A stretch of 64,000 bases of DNA from Elizabethkingia sp. YR214 (GCF_003058195.1 NZ_QBUH01000003.1:186001-250000), one strand, 5' to 3'; positions 8,891 to 18,415 are shown, numbered from the stretch's first letter. Program-made: numbers and translations. Notes: generated by a model from the sequence alone, not told the origin.

Positions 8891-9892
8891 ATGAATGCAG
8901 TAAAACTAGTCTCTGTGCGAGGAGAAAATAAACTGGTTAATGATAGTATTTATTCTAAACCTGAAATTAAAAAGGACAATCAGGTTCTTGTAAAAGTTAA
9001 GACGGTTGCTGTTAACCCGATTGATTTACAAATGTTTCAGGGAAAGAATGAAGCAAGGATTATGAGTTCAGACATTCTAGGGCGGGAGCTGGCAGGTATA
9101 ATAGAGGAAATCGGAAATAAAGTAGAAAGCTTTAAAAAAGGAGATGAAGTTTTTCTGGCTGTTGGCAGTATGGGGAGTAATGGAGCTTTTGCAGAATATG
9201 TTGTCGTTTCTGAGGAAATACTAGCGCATAAACCCAAAGAATTAAGTTTTGAACAGATTACAGCGCTTCCAATAGCCTATGTCACAGCCTGGCAGGCAGT
9301 ATCCAGATTACAATTACCAAAAGAATCGACGGTACTAATCCTGGGAGCATCAGGAAGTGTCGGAAAGGCATTAATTAATGTACTGCATCATTTCGGATAC
9401 CATAAGATTATAGCTACTGCCGGAAATGATTATAGTATGGGTGAATTAATGAAGCAAGGATTGTCCAAAAAGCAAATAGTTTCTTATAAGCTGCCTGATC
9501 TGGATAGAATAATACTGATGCAGAATAATGGGCTTTATGATATTGTGATTGATTGTATTGGTGGTAAAATGACAGAAACAGGCGCTGATTCCCTGAAAAG
9601 AGAAGGTCTGTTTGTAGATATTACCAATTTGCGAACCGAAGAAGCCAACTATATATTGTTTCAGAAAGCGGCAATAATTATGAATATTGCCCGATATGCA
9701 GAGCCTGAGCTACATTTTAAATATGGAGAAATTTTGAATCAAGTTTCTTCTGTTTTAGAAAGTGAAGAGAATTGGCATCTGCAAGAGGTTTTAAATCTCG
9801 GAAAGTTGTCTGCAGAAAATCTTATGATAGCTTTTAATTTAATGGAAGAGAATAAAACCAAAGGGAAAAAGTTGGTTTTGGAAATGGAATAA
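8891..9892 (+). CDS. MDR-superfamily NAD(P)H-dependent quinone oxidoreductase/alcohol dehydrogenase-like protein
   Basis: The 333-residue protein has the GroES-like N-terminal domain of medium-chain dehydrogenases (AVNPIDLQMF) and a Rossmann domain with the nucleotide-binding motif LGASGSVGKA at 151-160. The structural zinc-site cysteines of true alcohol dehydrogenases are absent, pointing to a quinone-oxidoreductase-type (zeta-crystallin-like) enzyme. The exact substrate cannot be read from sequence. It is divergent from an HxlR regulator, which probably controls it, and has its own terminator. Confidence 0.88.
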   Translation: MNAVKLVSVRGENKLVNDSIYSKPEIKKDNQVLVKVKTVAVNPIDLQMFQGKNEARIMSSDILGRELAGIIEEIGNKVESFKKGDEVFLAVGSMGSNGAFAEYVVVSEEILAHKPKELSFEQITALPIAYVTAWQAVSRLQLPKESTVLILGASGSVGKALINVLHHFGYHKIIATAGNDYSMGELMKQGLSKKQIVSYKLPDLDRIILMQNNGLYDIVIDCIGGKMTETGADSLKREGLFVDITNLRTEEANYILFQKAAIIMNIARYAEPELHFKYGEILNQVSSVLESEENWHLQEVLNLGKLSAENLMIAFNLMEENKTKGKKLVLEME

Positions 9893-9893
9893 A

Positions 9894-9926
9894 AAAGAAG
9901 CGGGAAAACCATTTTCCCGCTTCTTT
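9894..9926. terminator. Bidirectional terminator
   Basis: A 15-bp perfect inverted repeat (AAAGAAGCGGGAAAA and its complement) with a 3-nt loop sits between two converging genes. It has A/T tracts on both sides. Confidence 0.92.
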
Positions 9927-9930
9927 ATAT

Positions 9931-10512
9931 TTATTTATTGAATTCCTGTTTCCAGGCTATTGCAGCATCGGTTAGGGTACTGTAAAACTCTTCACCATAT
10001 TTTCGGATCAGAGGTTTCTTCAGGAACTGGTAAACACTCACTTTTAGTTCATCGCCAAGTGCACAGGCGTCAGCACAAATCTTCCAGACATCATAATTCA
10101 ATGCGTCGAAAGTAGAGTATTTTGTTACCCGTATAGGGTACAGGTGACAAGAAATAGGCTTCTGATAATCGATTACACCGTCTTCATAAGCTTTTTCAAT
10201 ACCACATTTGGTATACCCCTTTTCGTCAAAGATAACATAAGCACATTCTTTTCCGTGTACCAAAGGTGTAACAAGATCTCCATCTACATCAACAACGTGG
10301 GTGCCCTGTGCATCTATAGCTTCAGCACCTTCAGGGCGTAAGTAGCCTTTTATTTTAGGGTATATTTCTGCAAGAATTTCTGTTTCATCCTGGTCTAGCG
10401 GTGCTCCGGCATCCCCGTCCACGCAACAGATTCCTTTACATTTACTAAGATTGCAGACAAAGTTTTCTGCAAATACATCTTCTGAAATAATTTTATCGTC
10501 TATCTGAATCAT
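9931..10512 (-). CDS. DUF3109 family protein (Cys-rich, YkgJ-like)
   Basis: The 193 residues contain a dense set of cysteines (CNLSKCKGICC near residue 20; further Cys in KECAYV, TKCGIE, ISCHLYPIR, KICADACALG). This pattern is typical of DUF3109, thought to bind zinc or an iron-sulfur cluster; its function is unknown. No signal peptide or membrane segment is present. The upstream minus-strand gene (DUF6427-like) ends 9 nt before its start, so they form an operon. Confidence 0.88.
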   Translation of the reverse strand: MIQIDDKIISEDVFAENFVCNLSKCKGICCVDGDAGAPLDQDETEILAEIYPKIKGYLRPEGAEAIDAQGTHVVDVDGDLVTPLVHGKECAYVIFDEKGYTKCGIEKAYEDGVIDYQKPISCHLYPIRVTKYSTFDALNYDVWKICADACALGDELKVSVYQFLKKPLIRKYGEEFYSTLTDAAIAWKQEFNK

Positions 10513-10521
10513 AATCTGTTT

Positions 10522-11418
10522 TTAAAAATAATATGCAAGCTTAAAAAGCAATGCAAAAATAATAATACTCCATAATATAAGTTCTTTTACCCAATATTTG
10601 GATATAAAACGAAGTCCTCTACTGGTAATAACACTTACCGGAAAAGCGATGAGTAAGAGAAATTCGTATTGGGTTCCCATATAAAATATAAGAATAATCA
10701 ATATGCTTAATGAGTATACAAGTAGTAGCGTATAGCGAAACTTACTGGAAGGACTCTTCTTGGAAAAATGCACAAAATGATCATAAATACAGTACAGCAG
10801 AAACAGCACAACAGGGGAGAGAAATATCAGAGGCTCTATATTGGTGATCATCTTATCTGATACATACGGAATAAGTCTTGTGTAATAATCGGGAATATCC
10901 AGCAAATAATATAATCCGGCGTAGTTAACAAATAACAAGAGTATCCCAAAGAATAGTCGAAAAAGATTAGCCGAAATATTGCCAGAAGTTGCAAAGATAT
11001 GCAGTATAATAAATATAATCAGAGGCCATGTTTGTGGCATTACAACATACATGAATCCCATAAGACAACCTACAAGAAAATAGGATCTTTTTCCTATTTT
11101 TTCGTTGTTACTTATTAATATCAGGGTAGAAAGGTTGGCCGTAAGAATGGTAAAGGCCAATGGGAAACTTACATCTCCGAAATAGAAACTAAATACTAAT
11201 ATGGTGTATATAAAAAGCGGTAAATGAGTGTTCCTATTCAGTCCTATATTATTAAAAAGAAAATATCCCAGGGCTATTCCAAGAAAAGCGATAATACTTG
11301 AAATTATGCTTAATAAATTGAAATTCAGTATATTGAATAGAGAAATGAATACCAGTAGACAAACCAAATAGGCCGGAATTGAAAAAATATTGGTTTGTTT
11401 AGACAGTAATCGGAACAT
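10522..11418 (-). CDS. Polytopic membrane protein, DUF6427-like
   Basis: The 298-residue protein has about eight to nine hydrophobic segments and almost no soluble part. Length, composition and context resemble DUF6427, a flavobacterial family of unknown function that tends to lie beside a DUF6341-like gene, as here. A -7 box (TAACTTTG, 11443-11436) lies 17 nt upstream of the start. The family assignment is from memory of its context and is moderately sure; that it is an integral membrane protein is certain. Confidence 0.8.
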   Translation of the reverse strand: MFRLLSKQTNIFSIPAYLVCLLVFISLFNILNFNLLSIISSIIAFLGIALGYFLFNNIGLNRNTHLPLFIYTILVFSFYFGDVSFPLAFTILTANLSTLILISNNEKIGKRSYFLVGCLMGFMYVVMPQTWPLIIFIILHIFATSGNISANLFRLFFGILLLFVNYAGLYYLLDIPDYYTRLIPYVSDKMITNIEPLIFLSPVVLFLLYCIYDHFVHFSKKSPSSKFRYTLLLVYSLSILIILIFYMGTQYEFLLLIAFPVSVITSRGLRFISKYWVKELILWSIIIFALLFKLAYYF

Positions 11419-11424
11419 TTTTAT

Positions 11425-11443
11425 TAAATTTGCGACAAAGTTA
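11425..11443. promoter_or_regulatory. Overlapping divergent -7 boxes
   Basis: TAAATTTG (11425-11432, plus strand) and TAACTTTG (11443-11436, minus strand) lie only 3 nt apart in a 44-bp gap between two divergent genes. They would serve the 76-aa gene and the DUF6427-like gene respectively. Confidence 0.55.
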
Positions 11444-11462
11444 ATATTAAAATAAGGAAATA

Positions 11463-11693
11463 ATGACGTCTTTTTGGTTATTCTTGAGCAAAGTTTTCAA
11501 ATGGTCATTCGGGTTTTACGATACCTTCGGAAATGTTCTTAACTGGATTCTATTCATAGTAGCATGTGGATATTTCGTATACTGGTGCTGGATATTGGTA
11601 GCTCCATTAGGAAATAATAAAGATAAGGAGTACCACTCTGATACAGAAGACAACAATCCTTATTACAGAGAAGATTTGTATAAGCAAGGTTAG
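11463..11693 (+). CDS. Small membrane protein, DUF6341-like
   Basis: The 76-residue protein has a central hydrophobic, aromatic-rich span (about residues 20-48) followed by a charged, Asp/Glu-rich tail. Size, architecture and position next to a DUF6427-like gene fit DUF6341, a flavobacterial single-pass family of unknown function. It has its own -7 box 30 nt upstream and a terminator downstream. Confidence 0.75.
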   Translation: MTSFWLFLSKVFKWSFGFYDTFGNVLNWILFIVACGYFVYWCWILVAPLGNNKDKEYHSDTEDNNPYYREDLYKQG

Positions 11694-11718
11694 AAACCTT
11701 ACTTAAAAAATAATATAA

Positions 11719-11750
11719 TAAAAACCGACTGATATTTCAGTCGGTTTTTA
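11719..11750. terminator. Bidirectional terminator overlapping the ECF sigma stop codon
   Basis: The stem AAAAACCGACTGA / TCAGTCGGTTTTT sits between the converging 76-aa gene and the ECF sigma gene (stop at 11748). T tracts occur on both strands. Confidence 0.9.
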
Positions 11751-12353
11751 TTTATTTAGAAATAACTCTATATAGAATATTGCTGCAACGTAGCGTGAAG
11801 CCTTATAGTGTGTTTTTAGTTGCTTTCTTACCTCTCCCAGAGTAGACGAAAGATAGTTTCTGACCGTTTTTTCACTTATGTTTAGTATTCTTGCTGTTTC
11901 TTCAACAGATTTCCTTTTCATCATTCTGAGTTCGAAAACCTGTTTTTCGGTTGTGGTAAGCTGGTCTATAATTGCCTGTATTTTTTGTAGCAACTCTTTT
12001 GTATCAAAGGTATCCAGTATTTCCAGATATTCATCATCAGATATCTCCGGATAATTTTCCTCAGAAAATTCGGCTTTATATTTAAGGTTCCGAAAATAAT
12101 CCAGTATACGGTAATCACAATGTTTTAGCAAAAAAGCATTTAGTTGTATCTCCTTTTTCAGGATAAAATCCGGTTCTTCCCATACTTTCATCCAGGTTTC
12201 CTGAAGAATGTCCCGTGCGATTTCTTCATTTTTAATTTTGGCATAAACTCTCCTGAATAACAGTGTAAAATATCTGTTATACAACGTACGAAAGGCCTGT
12301 TGGTCTCTGTGTTTTACTCTTTCCAAAAGAGCTATGTCAGTCTCTGTTTTCAC
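11748..12353 (-). CDS. ECF-family RNA polymerase sigma factor
   Basis: The 201-residue protein has sigma region 2 (residues about 20-85, including ARDILQETWMKVWEE) and region 4 with a helix-turn-helix (about 135-180, TEKQVFELRMMKRKSVEETARILNI split by the turn). The only sensible start is GTG at 12353; there is no ATG before the conserved core. A TAAATTTG box lies 5 nt upstream of that GTG. It diverges from a FecR anti-sigma gene followed by a TonB-dependent receptor, the classic cell-surface signalling arrangement in Bacteroidota. It probably transcribes that operon. Confidence 0.93.
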   Translation of the reverse strand: MKTETDIALLERVKHRDQQAFRTLYNRYFTLLFRRVYAKIKNEEIARDILQETWMKVWEEPDFILKKEIQLNAFLLKHCDYRILDYFRNLKYKAEFSEENYPEISDDEYLEILDTFDTKELLQKIQAIIDQLTTTEKQVFELRMMKRKSVEETARILNISEKTVRNYLSSTLGEVRKQLKTHYKASRYVAAIFYIELFLNK

Positions 12354-12358
12354 TGCTT

Positions 12359-12366
12359 CAAATTTA
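12359..12366 (-). promoter_or_regulatory. -7 box of the ECF sigma gene
   Basis: TAAATTTG on the minus strand lies 5 nt before the GTG start, so the mRNA would be leaderless or nearly so. The best upstream TTG is 27 nt away, longer than usual. Confidence 0.5.
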
Positions 12367-12587
12367 TGGGTAAATGGATTAAGTTTTCGTGAACAATCTA
12401 TTAATACATTATTAATTTAATTGATATAGTGAAAATTCATTTGAACTTTGATTTATTATAAATAGTTATTAATCAATGTTATATAATGTTAATAATTGTT
12501 CAGAAAAAAGAAATGATGTTGAAAAAGAACTAAAAAAGCTAAAGGACAAATTAGTTTTTGATACGATATACTATCGAAAACTTATTT

Positions 12588-13583
12588 ATGAAATTTACAA
12601 CAGAAAAGATAACAGCTTTTTTCTTTCGTCTTCTTGAAAGGGAAGATAAGTTGTTGCCTAAGGAGAAGGAATTAATACAGAATTTACTGGATAAAGAATC
12701 AGAAATTATAGCTGATGAGAGTAGGGAAAAGGATTTGATATGGAAGCAGCTTTCACAAAAAATACAAATTAATGTAAGGGCTAGCAGACCAAGACAAATT
12801 ACTATCAGATCTTATGCTGTGGCAGCATCTGTTATTTTCATTTTTGCTTTAGGTTTTCTTTTCTTCCAGCTAAATAAAACTTCAGAAAGCGAAAGAGCAA
12901 TATTTTCTACAGCTAAAAATGAAATTAAAAAAATAGTACTTCCAGATGGTAGTGAAGTATTTATCAATAATGCTACAAGAGTAACCTATGATAAAGCAAA
13001 ATTCAATGATAAACTTCGTGAAGTATGGTTAGAAGAAGGGGAAGCTTTCTTTTCTGTTACTAAAAATCCCCAAAAGCCATTTATTGTCCATTATCAAAAT
13101 CTTAAAACAACCGTTTTAGGAACTTCATTTAATATCAAATCTTATAAGGCACTTGGAGAGAGTATTGTCACGGTGAGGACTGGGAGAGTACGGATTTCTG
13201 ATGCGAAACATGTGTATGGTGTTTTCGAAAAAAATGATAGACTAATCTATGATCAGCGAAATAAAACTTCACGTGTAAATGAAGCCGATGCGGATCGTAC
13301 AGCATCGTGGCGTACAGGTGATCTTGTATTTTCTAATGCCGGATTCCAGGAAATTGCCATGCGTGTAAAAATGAAATATGGAGTTACACTTATCTCAACA
13401 TTTAATATGGATAATATCCGCCTTAATGCAAGCTTCAGGAATGATGAAAACCTGCAAAATATATTAGATGCTATTTGCGGTATTTACCAGCTGCAGTATC
13501 AAAAGCAGGAGAAACAAATTATTTTCTCTCATAAAACAGAAACTGATGAATCTGAAAATAAAAAAAATAAATCTGTTAAGTAA
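12588..13583 (+). CDS. FecR-family anti-sigma factor
   Basis: FecR proteins span the inner membrane and hold an ECF sigma factor until a TonB-dependent receptor signals. Residues about 1-70 form the cytoplasmic sigma-binding part. A membrane segment (YAVAASVIFIFALGFLFF) lies near residues 75-95. The periplasmic FecR domain follows (LPDGSEVFINNATRVTYDKAKF, split by variable residues), then the C-terminal DUF4974-type domain (FSNAGFQEIAMRVKMKYG). I use the second Met (12588, 331 residues) because the ten residues before it in the longer frame (from 12558) are atypical. It lies 2 nt before the receptor gene and is divergent from the sigma gene. Confidence 0.92.
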   Translation: MKFTTEKITAFFFRLLEREDKLLPKEKELIQNLLDKESEIIADESREKDLIWKQLSQKIQINVRASRPRQITIRSYAVAASVIFIFALGFLFFQLNKTSESERAIFSTAKNEIKKIVLPDGSEVFINNATRVTYDKAKFNDKLREVWLEEGEAFFSVTKNPQKPFIVHYQNLKTTVLGTSFNIKSYKALGESIVTVRTGRVRISDAKHVYGVFEKNDRLIYDQRNKTSRVNEADADRTASWRTGDLVFSNAGFQEIAMRVKMKYGVTLISTFNMDNIRLNASFRNDENLQNILDAICGIYQLQYQKQEKQIIFSHKTETDESENKKNKSVK

Positions 13584-13585
13584 AA

Positions 13586-16500
13586 ATGAAAAAGAACTAC
13601 CAGAGTATTGTTAACCTGAAAAGCATACTGCTACTAGCTGGCATTAGCTTAGTTGGTCTTCTGCCAGCGCAAAGCGTTAGTTTTGCATCAGAAAATCTGA
13701 CGACAAGGTTGCAAAAAATTAGCTTGCAAACAGGCCGAAATATCGCGTTTGATAATACGATGCTACAAAATACCAATGCCCCGTCTGTGGAGGGGGATTC
13801 CAAATCTGCTGAACAACTTATCCGTAAATCTTTGTCCGGTACAGCATTTACTTACCGTCCATTAGGGGAAGGTTCCTTTATGATTGTACAAAGAAATCAA
13901 TCTCTTGGAAAGGGAAGGGTTTCTGGTAAAATATTAGATGAAGTAGGCGCTCCGCTTGCAGGAGCTGTAATAAGCGTTAATCCGGAAGGGATAACAATTG
14001 TAACAGGTAATAACGGGGATTTTTCTATAGAATTACCGGAAGGTCAATATACACTTACAATAAAGGCAAAAGGTTATAGTACTACAATATTGGATGATGT
14101 TATTGTGAAAAATAGTGAGACTAATCAGGTTTCTCTTAGTCTTAGCCCAGTAGGGAAGGATGAACGTATTATAAAAGAAGTAACAATCTCAGCAGCTAAA
14201 AAGCAGAATACTGTAAGCGGGCTGTTGGCTAAACAGAAAAAGGCAGCAGAACTTTCGGATGGAATTTCAGCGGAGCAAATATCCAAAACACCTGATAATG
14301 ATGCAGGAGATGCTATAAAAAGAATTACAGGGCTTTCCACGGTAGATAACAAATTTGTTGTGGTAAGAGGAATGGGAGAACGTTGGAACGAAACAGCACT
14401 AGACGGAGTAACACAACCAAGTACGGATCCTACCCGAAAAATGTTTTCTTTCGATCTTATCCCTACATCGGTAATAGATAACATCATAGTAAGCAAGACT
14501 GCAACGCCAGACATGAATGCAAATTTCGCTGGTGGTTTTGTACAAATAGTAACAAAAGATATTCCCACAGAACCATTTTTTAATTTCTCAATGGGCTCAT
14601 CTTATAATGACATTAGTACATTTAAGGAGCAGTTGGGTAGAAAAGTGAGAAAGTATGACTATCTAGCTTTTGATGATGGCTCCAGAAATCTTCCGATAGG
14701 AAAGGTTAAAACACTACTTCAATTATCTAAGGAAAATGGAGATGATGCTCAAACTAATCCTGAATTATTAGAGCAATCAAAACTATTTAAATATGATAAT
14801 TTCACAACTTACAGGTCAAATACTCCATTAGGAATCCAGTATCAAGCCTCAGGAGGTACTTATTTTAATTTAAATCATAATAATAGTAGCAAACTGGGAT
14901 TTGTTGCTGCATTATCTTACCGAAACAGGCAAGAGCAAGAAGAGATTAAAAATTTTGAACGGGGAAATTACAGACGGTATTTTACTAATAAGAGTGGTGA
15001 TTTAATAGAAAGGAGTACCAGAAATACTGGTGGAAACTATGAATTTAATACTACATGGAGTGCCTTATTTAATGTTGGTGCACAGCTAGGAAAGAACAGG
15101 TTTACATTGCGTAATATTTACTCCAGAGTTTTTGATCAAAGATTAAACAGAATTCTCGGATGGAGTTATGATGATACATCAGAAGGAACAGCTCCTGGTA
15201 TTGAAGAGACTAATAGGCCTGTTTTTTCAGCTCTTTTACAAAATAAACTAGAAGGAACACACCAATTAGGGAAAGTTAAGTGGGATTGGGCTATTTCGAG
15301 AACAGAAATCAATAGAGATCAAAAAGATGTAACCTATCTCAACTTTGTAAATAAGAAAATCGGGGATGAATATTTTTATTACACTATGCCGGATGTATTA
15401 GGAAATACATTTAAGAGAATACCTTTTGGACGAGGAAGCTATTTATATAACGAAAAAGATTATAACTGGGAAACTTCTTTTTCATACCCTTTTATACTTG
15501 GGAGTCTTAAAAATAATCTAAAAGTAGGTTACTTTGGGGCTGCAAAAGAGGCTACCCAGGACTTTTTTGAGGTATCTTTAAATGCCATGAGATCTGCTAC
15601 GGGCAGCGGGGGATATCTAACTCCACAGGAATTACTAATGGCTCCAATTTCAGTTAAACTGGATCAGAAAAATTACAATCCAAACGGTTTCGCCTGGGTG
15701 CCAACCTGGGAAGCAGGAAATAAGTTTGACGGAAAAGTAGATCAGCATGCACCTTATATAATGTTAGATAACAGATGGAATAAATTTCGTCTTGTATGGG
15801 GGCTCAAAGCAGAGTACTATCTATATAAGGATATTGAAAATACAACATATAAAACAAGATGGCCTTATGAAGGTAAGACGGATGATAAAAAATGGCAATT
15901 CTTACCTTCAATCAACTTTACTTATACTCCATGGAATAATTTTAATTTCAGGCTTGCTTATTCAAAAAGTGTAATCCGTCCTCAATTCTCCGAAAGAAAC
16001 AAGTACCCCTATTATGAACCAATTATGGGTGGTGAAATCTTCAACATGCCTATAATTTCTTCTGTTGCTAATAATTATGATTTTAAAGCAGAATGGTATC
16101 CATCACCAGGAGAGTTAGTTTCTGTAGGTCTGTATTATAAAAATATAGATGATCCTGTAGAACTTTACAGACGTATTACCCCCGATGCAGCAAATGTTTT
16201 TACAAGGTTAAATACTAAAAATGCCAAGGTAAAGGGAATTGAAATCGATATACAGAAAGATTTTGGTTTTATTTCTGAAAACCTTAAAAATTTAAAGTTT
16301 ATAGGAAACCTATCGGTAAATGATACTAAAGTACAAGTTGAAGAACTTTCAAGTGTTGATGAAGATGGTGTTTCTTTTAAAGATGAAAAAGGAGAAAGCA
16401 TCAATAAACAAATTGCATATACAGATAATCGCCCGTTGTATGGACAGTCTCCATATATATTCAATCTGGGATTGGGCTATTTTGGTGATCGCCTTGGTAT

Positions 16501-16885
16501 AAATATTTTGTATAACAAAGCTGGTAAAATGCTGAATGTCGTGTCTTTTGATGAAGCTGGTAAAGAATATCTTGCTCCTTATGGTAAAGCCGATGCTCAG
16601 ATTTCCTATAAGTTAATGAAAAATAAGCAACTGGAGATTAAACTGAATATCAGCAATATCTTCAATGAAGACTATATTTATTATAATAATGAAAATAGTT
16701 ATCAGTTCAATCCTCCTAATTCAGATAAAGGAAGAAGTGATGTGAGATTTCAAAATCCTGTATTTTATAAGAAATATGCAACACATAAAGAGGGCTGGTC
16801 TGATGCGTATGATGAGAAAGATAATGTATTGTACCGCTTTAATGTTGGTCGTCGTTTCACACTAAGTTTTACCTACAACTTTTAA
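13586..16885 (+). CDS. TonB-dependent receptor with STN signalling domain
   Basis: The 1099-residue outer-membrane protein begins with a signal peptide. An STN (secretin/TonB short N-terminal) domain follows at about 33-105, which contacts FecR in transducer receptors. Next come a carboxypeptidase-regulatory-like beta-sandwich (GRVSGKILDEVGAPLAGA, about 115-190), a plug (about 215-325, with VVRGMGERWNETALDG) and a barrel ending in an aromatic residue (FTLSFTYNF). It is an Oar/CirA-like receptor, not a SusC protein, and no SusD follows. Its cargo is unknown. The partners are FecR 2 nt upstream and two lipoproteins plus an S41 protease downstream. Confidence 0.93.
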   Translation: MKKNYQSIVNLKSILLLAGISLVGLLPAQSVSFASENLTTRLQKISLQTGRNIAFDNTMLQNTNAPSVEGDSKSAEQLIRKSLSGTAFTYRPLGEGSFMIVQRNQSLGKGRVSGKILDEVGAPLAGAVISVNPEGITIVTGNNGDFSIELPEGQYTLTIKAKGYSTTILDDVIVKNSETNQVSLSLSPVGKDERIIKEVTISAAKKQNTVSGLLAKQKKAAELSDGISAEQISKTPDNDAGDAIKRITGLSTVDNKFVVVRGMGERWNETALDGVTQPSTDPTRKMFSFDLIPTSVIDNIIVSKTATPDMNANFAGGFVQIVTKDIPTEPFFNFSMGSSYNDISTFKEQLGRKVRKYDYLAFDDGSRNLPIGKVKTLLQLSKENGDDAQTNPELLEQSKLFKYDNFTTYRSNTPLGIQYQASGGTYFNLNHNNSSKLGFVAALSYRNRQEQEEIKNFERGNYRRYFTNKSGDLIERSTRNTGGNYEFNTTWSALFNVGAQLGKNRFTLRNIYSRVFDQRLNRILGWSYDDTSEGTAPGIEETNRPVFSALLQNKLEGTHQLGKVKWDWAISRTEINRDQKDVTYLNFVNKKIGDEYFYYTMPDVLGNTFKRIPFGRGSYLYNEKDYNWETSFSYPFILGSLKNNLKVGYFGAAKEATQDFFEVSLNAMRSATGSGGYLTPQELLMAPISVKLDQKNYNPNGFAWVPTWEAGNKFDGKVDQHAPYIMLDNRWNKFRLVWGLKAEYYLYKDIENTTYKTRWPYEGKTDDKKWQFLPSINFTYTPWNNFNFRLAYSKSVIRPQFSERNKYPYYEPIMGGEIFNMPIISSVANNYDFKAEWYPSPGELVSVGLYYKNIDDPVELYRRITPDAANVFTRLNTKNAKVKGIEIDIQKDFGFISENLKNLKFIGNLSVNDTKVQVEELSSVDEDGVSFKDEKGESINKQIAYTDNRPLYGQSPYIFNLGLGYFGDRLGINILYNKAGKMLNVVSFDEAGKEYLAPYGKADAQISYKLMKNKQLEIKLNISNIFNEDYIYYNNENSYQFNPPNSDKGRSDVRFQNPVFYKKYATHKEGWSDAYDEKDNVLYRFNVGRRFTLSFTYNF

Positions 16886-17111
16886 AATATTCTTTCACCA
16901 CTGCATAGTATGGAGTTTTCAAGTAAGAACCAATCACATTATAGTATAGAAACTCATCACATATTGCAGGGGCAAAGAAGGCTTTCGTTCTGTAGAAAGT
17001 AAAAAAGGCAGAGAGCGAAGAGGGAACAGAATATTTGCCATGCTGTAACCAATTGCTCCCCACCAAATTGAAATTCTTCTAAAGATGGCAAAAATAAAAA
17101 AATCAATTAAT
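16886..17111. other. 226-bp gap with a relatively GC-rich, possibly structured core
   Basis: The part 16960-17062 is visibly richer in G and C than other gaps in the window. GGGGCAA (16969-16975) can pair with TTGCtCCCC (17053-17061) around an inner hairpin CTTTC / GAAAG (16982-16999). A minus-strand frame runs through it, but I do not recognise it. It may be an mRNA processing or control element between the receptor and lipoprotein genes. Confidence 0.3.
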
Positions 17112-18392
17112 ATGAAAAAGCTTTTTTTAACTGCCTCAGTTGCAGCATTAATGTTAAACTCTTGTAGCCGTGAGGGAATAGCAGAACAAGACAATTTTAA
17201 AATGCAGTCCACAACTGCTGACTACACAGGTTTTCCTGCTGCGGTACAAATAGTAAGTGGTACCATTACTTCTAACACTACATGGACAAGTGACAAAGTT
17301 TGGGAACTTAACGGACAGGTAGATGTTGCTCCGGGGGTTACTTTAACTATTCAACCAGGTACGTTTATCAAGGGAAAACAAGGAACTGTTTCTTCTTTGA
17401 TTGTACTAAGAGGTGCTAAGATTAATGCAACAGGAACTGAACAAAAACCAATTATTTTCACGAGTTATAAATTATTAGACAATAATGCTTCTACAACAGC
17501 TGCTCCTGGAGATTTTGGAGGTATTATCTTATTAGGAAATGCGCCTGCCAATGTCAAAAAGACTATTGAAGGACTTCCTAGTACTGATGATAAGTATAAA
17601 TTCGGAGGTAATTTAGGTACAAATGCTGCTGATAATTCAGGTATTTTAAAATATGTAAGAATAGAATATGCAGGTTATAACCTTTCTCAGGATAACGAAA
17701 TTAATGGTCTTACTTGTGGTGGTGTAGGTAATGGTACTATTTTAGACCATATCCAAGTTTCTTACGGTAGAGATGACTCTTTCGAATTCTTCGGAGGAAC
17801 AGTTAATGCTTCTAATTTAGTTTCATTTGCTGCAGATGATGACGGATTAGATTTTGATAATGGTTATACAGGAACAATTACAAATGCTGTTGTAATTGCA
17901 GATAAAAACTCTACTCACAGTCAAAGTAGTGGAAAACCAGACTCTAATGGAATAGAGCTAGATAACAATGCTGCTTCTGAAGATGCAAGCTTTGGATTAT
18001 TGCCTAAAACACATCCGACATTAAATAATGTAAGTGTTTATGGTGTTAATAATTCAACGGATGCTGCACTTTACAAATATGGTGCAAGAATCAGAAGAGG
18101 TGGTGAGATTACATTGAAAAATGTAGTTGTTACTGGATTTACCCATGGTGTAGTATTCGACGGAGATACTAATGCTACATGGTCTTCAGTTAATAATTCT
18201 GGATTTAGCGGATTTACAGCTGCTGTTACACCTACAGGATCAGTTAATAACACCAATTCGATTTTCAACGGATCAGCTAATACTTTTGGAGCGTCAAGTC
18301 CATTCTTTGATATTCTTGATTTTAGTGGTTCGAATAAAGGGGCTTTCGTTAATGGTGATTGGACTCAGGGATGGGTGCAATACGCTTTTTAA
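17112..18392 (+). CDS. Surface lipoprotein with right-handed beta-helix repeats
   Basis: I start at 17112, where MKKLFLTASVAALMLNSC gives a clean lipoprotein signal with Cys at residue 18; the frame itself opens 9 codons earlier. The 426 residues are Gly/Asn/Thr-rich with repeated short strands (WELNGQVDVAPGVTLTIQPG, then ILKYVRIEYAG, ILDHIQVSYG, LKNVVVTGF), as in pectate-lyase-like beta-helices. Such proteins bind or cleave polysaccharides, but no catalytic motif is recognisable. It sits after the TonB-dependent receptor in a sigma/FecR-linked cluster, so it may be a surface binding partner of the receptor. Function is inferred only. Confidence 0.85.
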   Translation: MKKLFLTASVAALMLNSCSREGIAEQDNFKMQSTTADYTGFPAAVQIVSGTITSNTTWTSDKVWELNGQVDVAPGVTLTIQPGTFIKGKQGTVSSLIVLRGAKINATGTEQKPIIFTSYKLLDNNASTTAAPGDFGGIILLGNAPANVKKTIEGLPSTDDKYKFGGNLGTNAADNSGILKYVRIEYAGYNLSQDNEINGLTCGGVGNGTILDHIQVSYGRDDSFEFFGGTVNASNLVSFAADDDGLDFDNGYTGTITNAVVIADKNSTHSQSSGKPDSNGIELDNNAASEDASFGLLPKTHPTLNNVSVYGVNNSTDAALYKYGARIRRGGEITLKNVVVTGFTHGVVFDGDTNATWSSVNNSGFSGFTAAVTPTGSVNNTNSIFNGSANTFGASSPFFDILDFSGSNKGAFVNGDWTQGWVQYAF

Positions 18393-18415
18393 TAAGCAAA
18401 TAGTTTTAAATTTTC

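Noticed and set aside
14125-14568. 147-aa open frame on the minus strand
   Set aside because: It lies fully inside the TonB-dependent receptor gene in the opposite strand, and its Ser/Thr/Pro-rich composition is that of a shadow frame.
16934-17212. 92-aa minus-strand frame in the gap before the beta-helix gene
   Set aside because: It overlaps the lipoprotein signal sequence and no family was recognised. It is kept only as a note on the gap.
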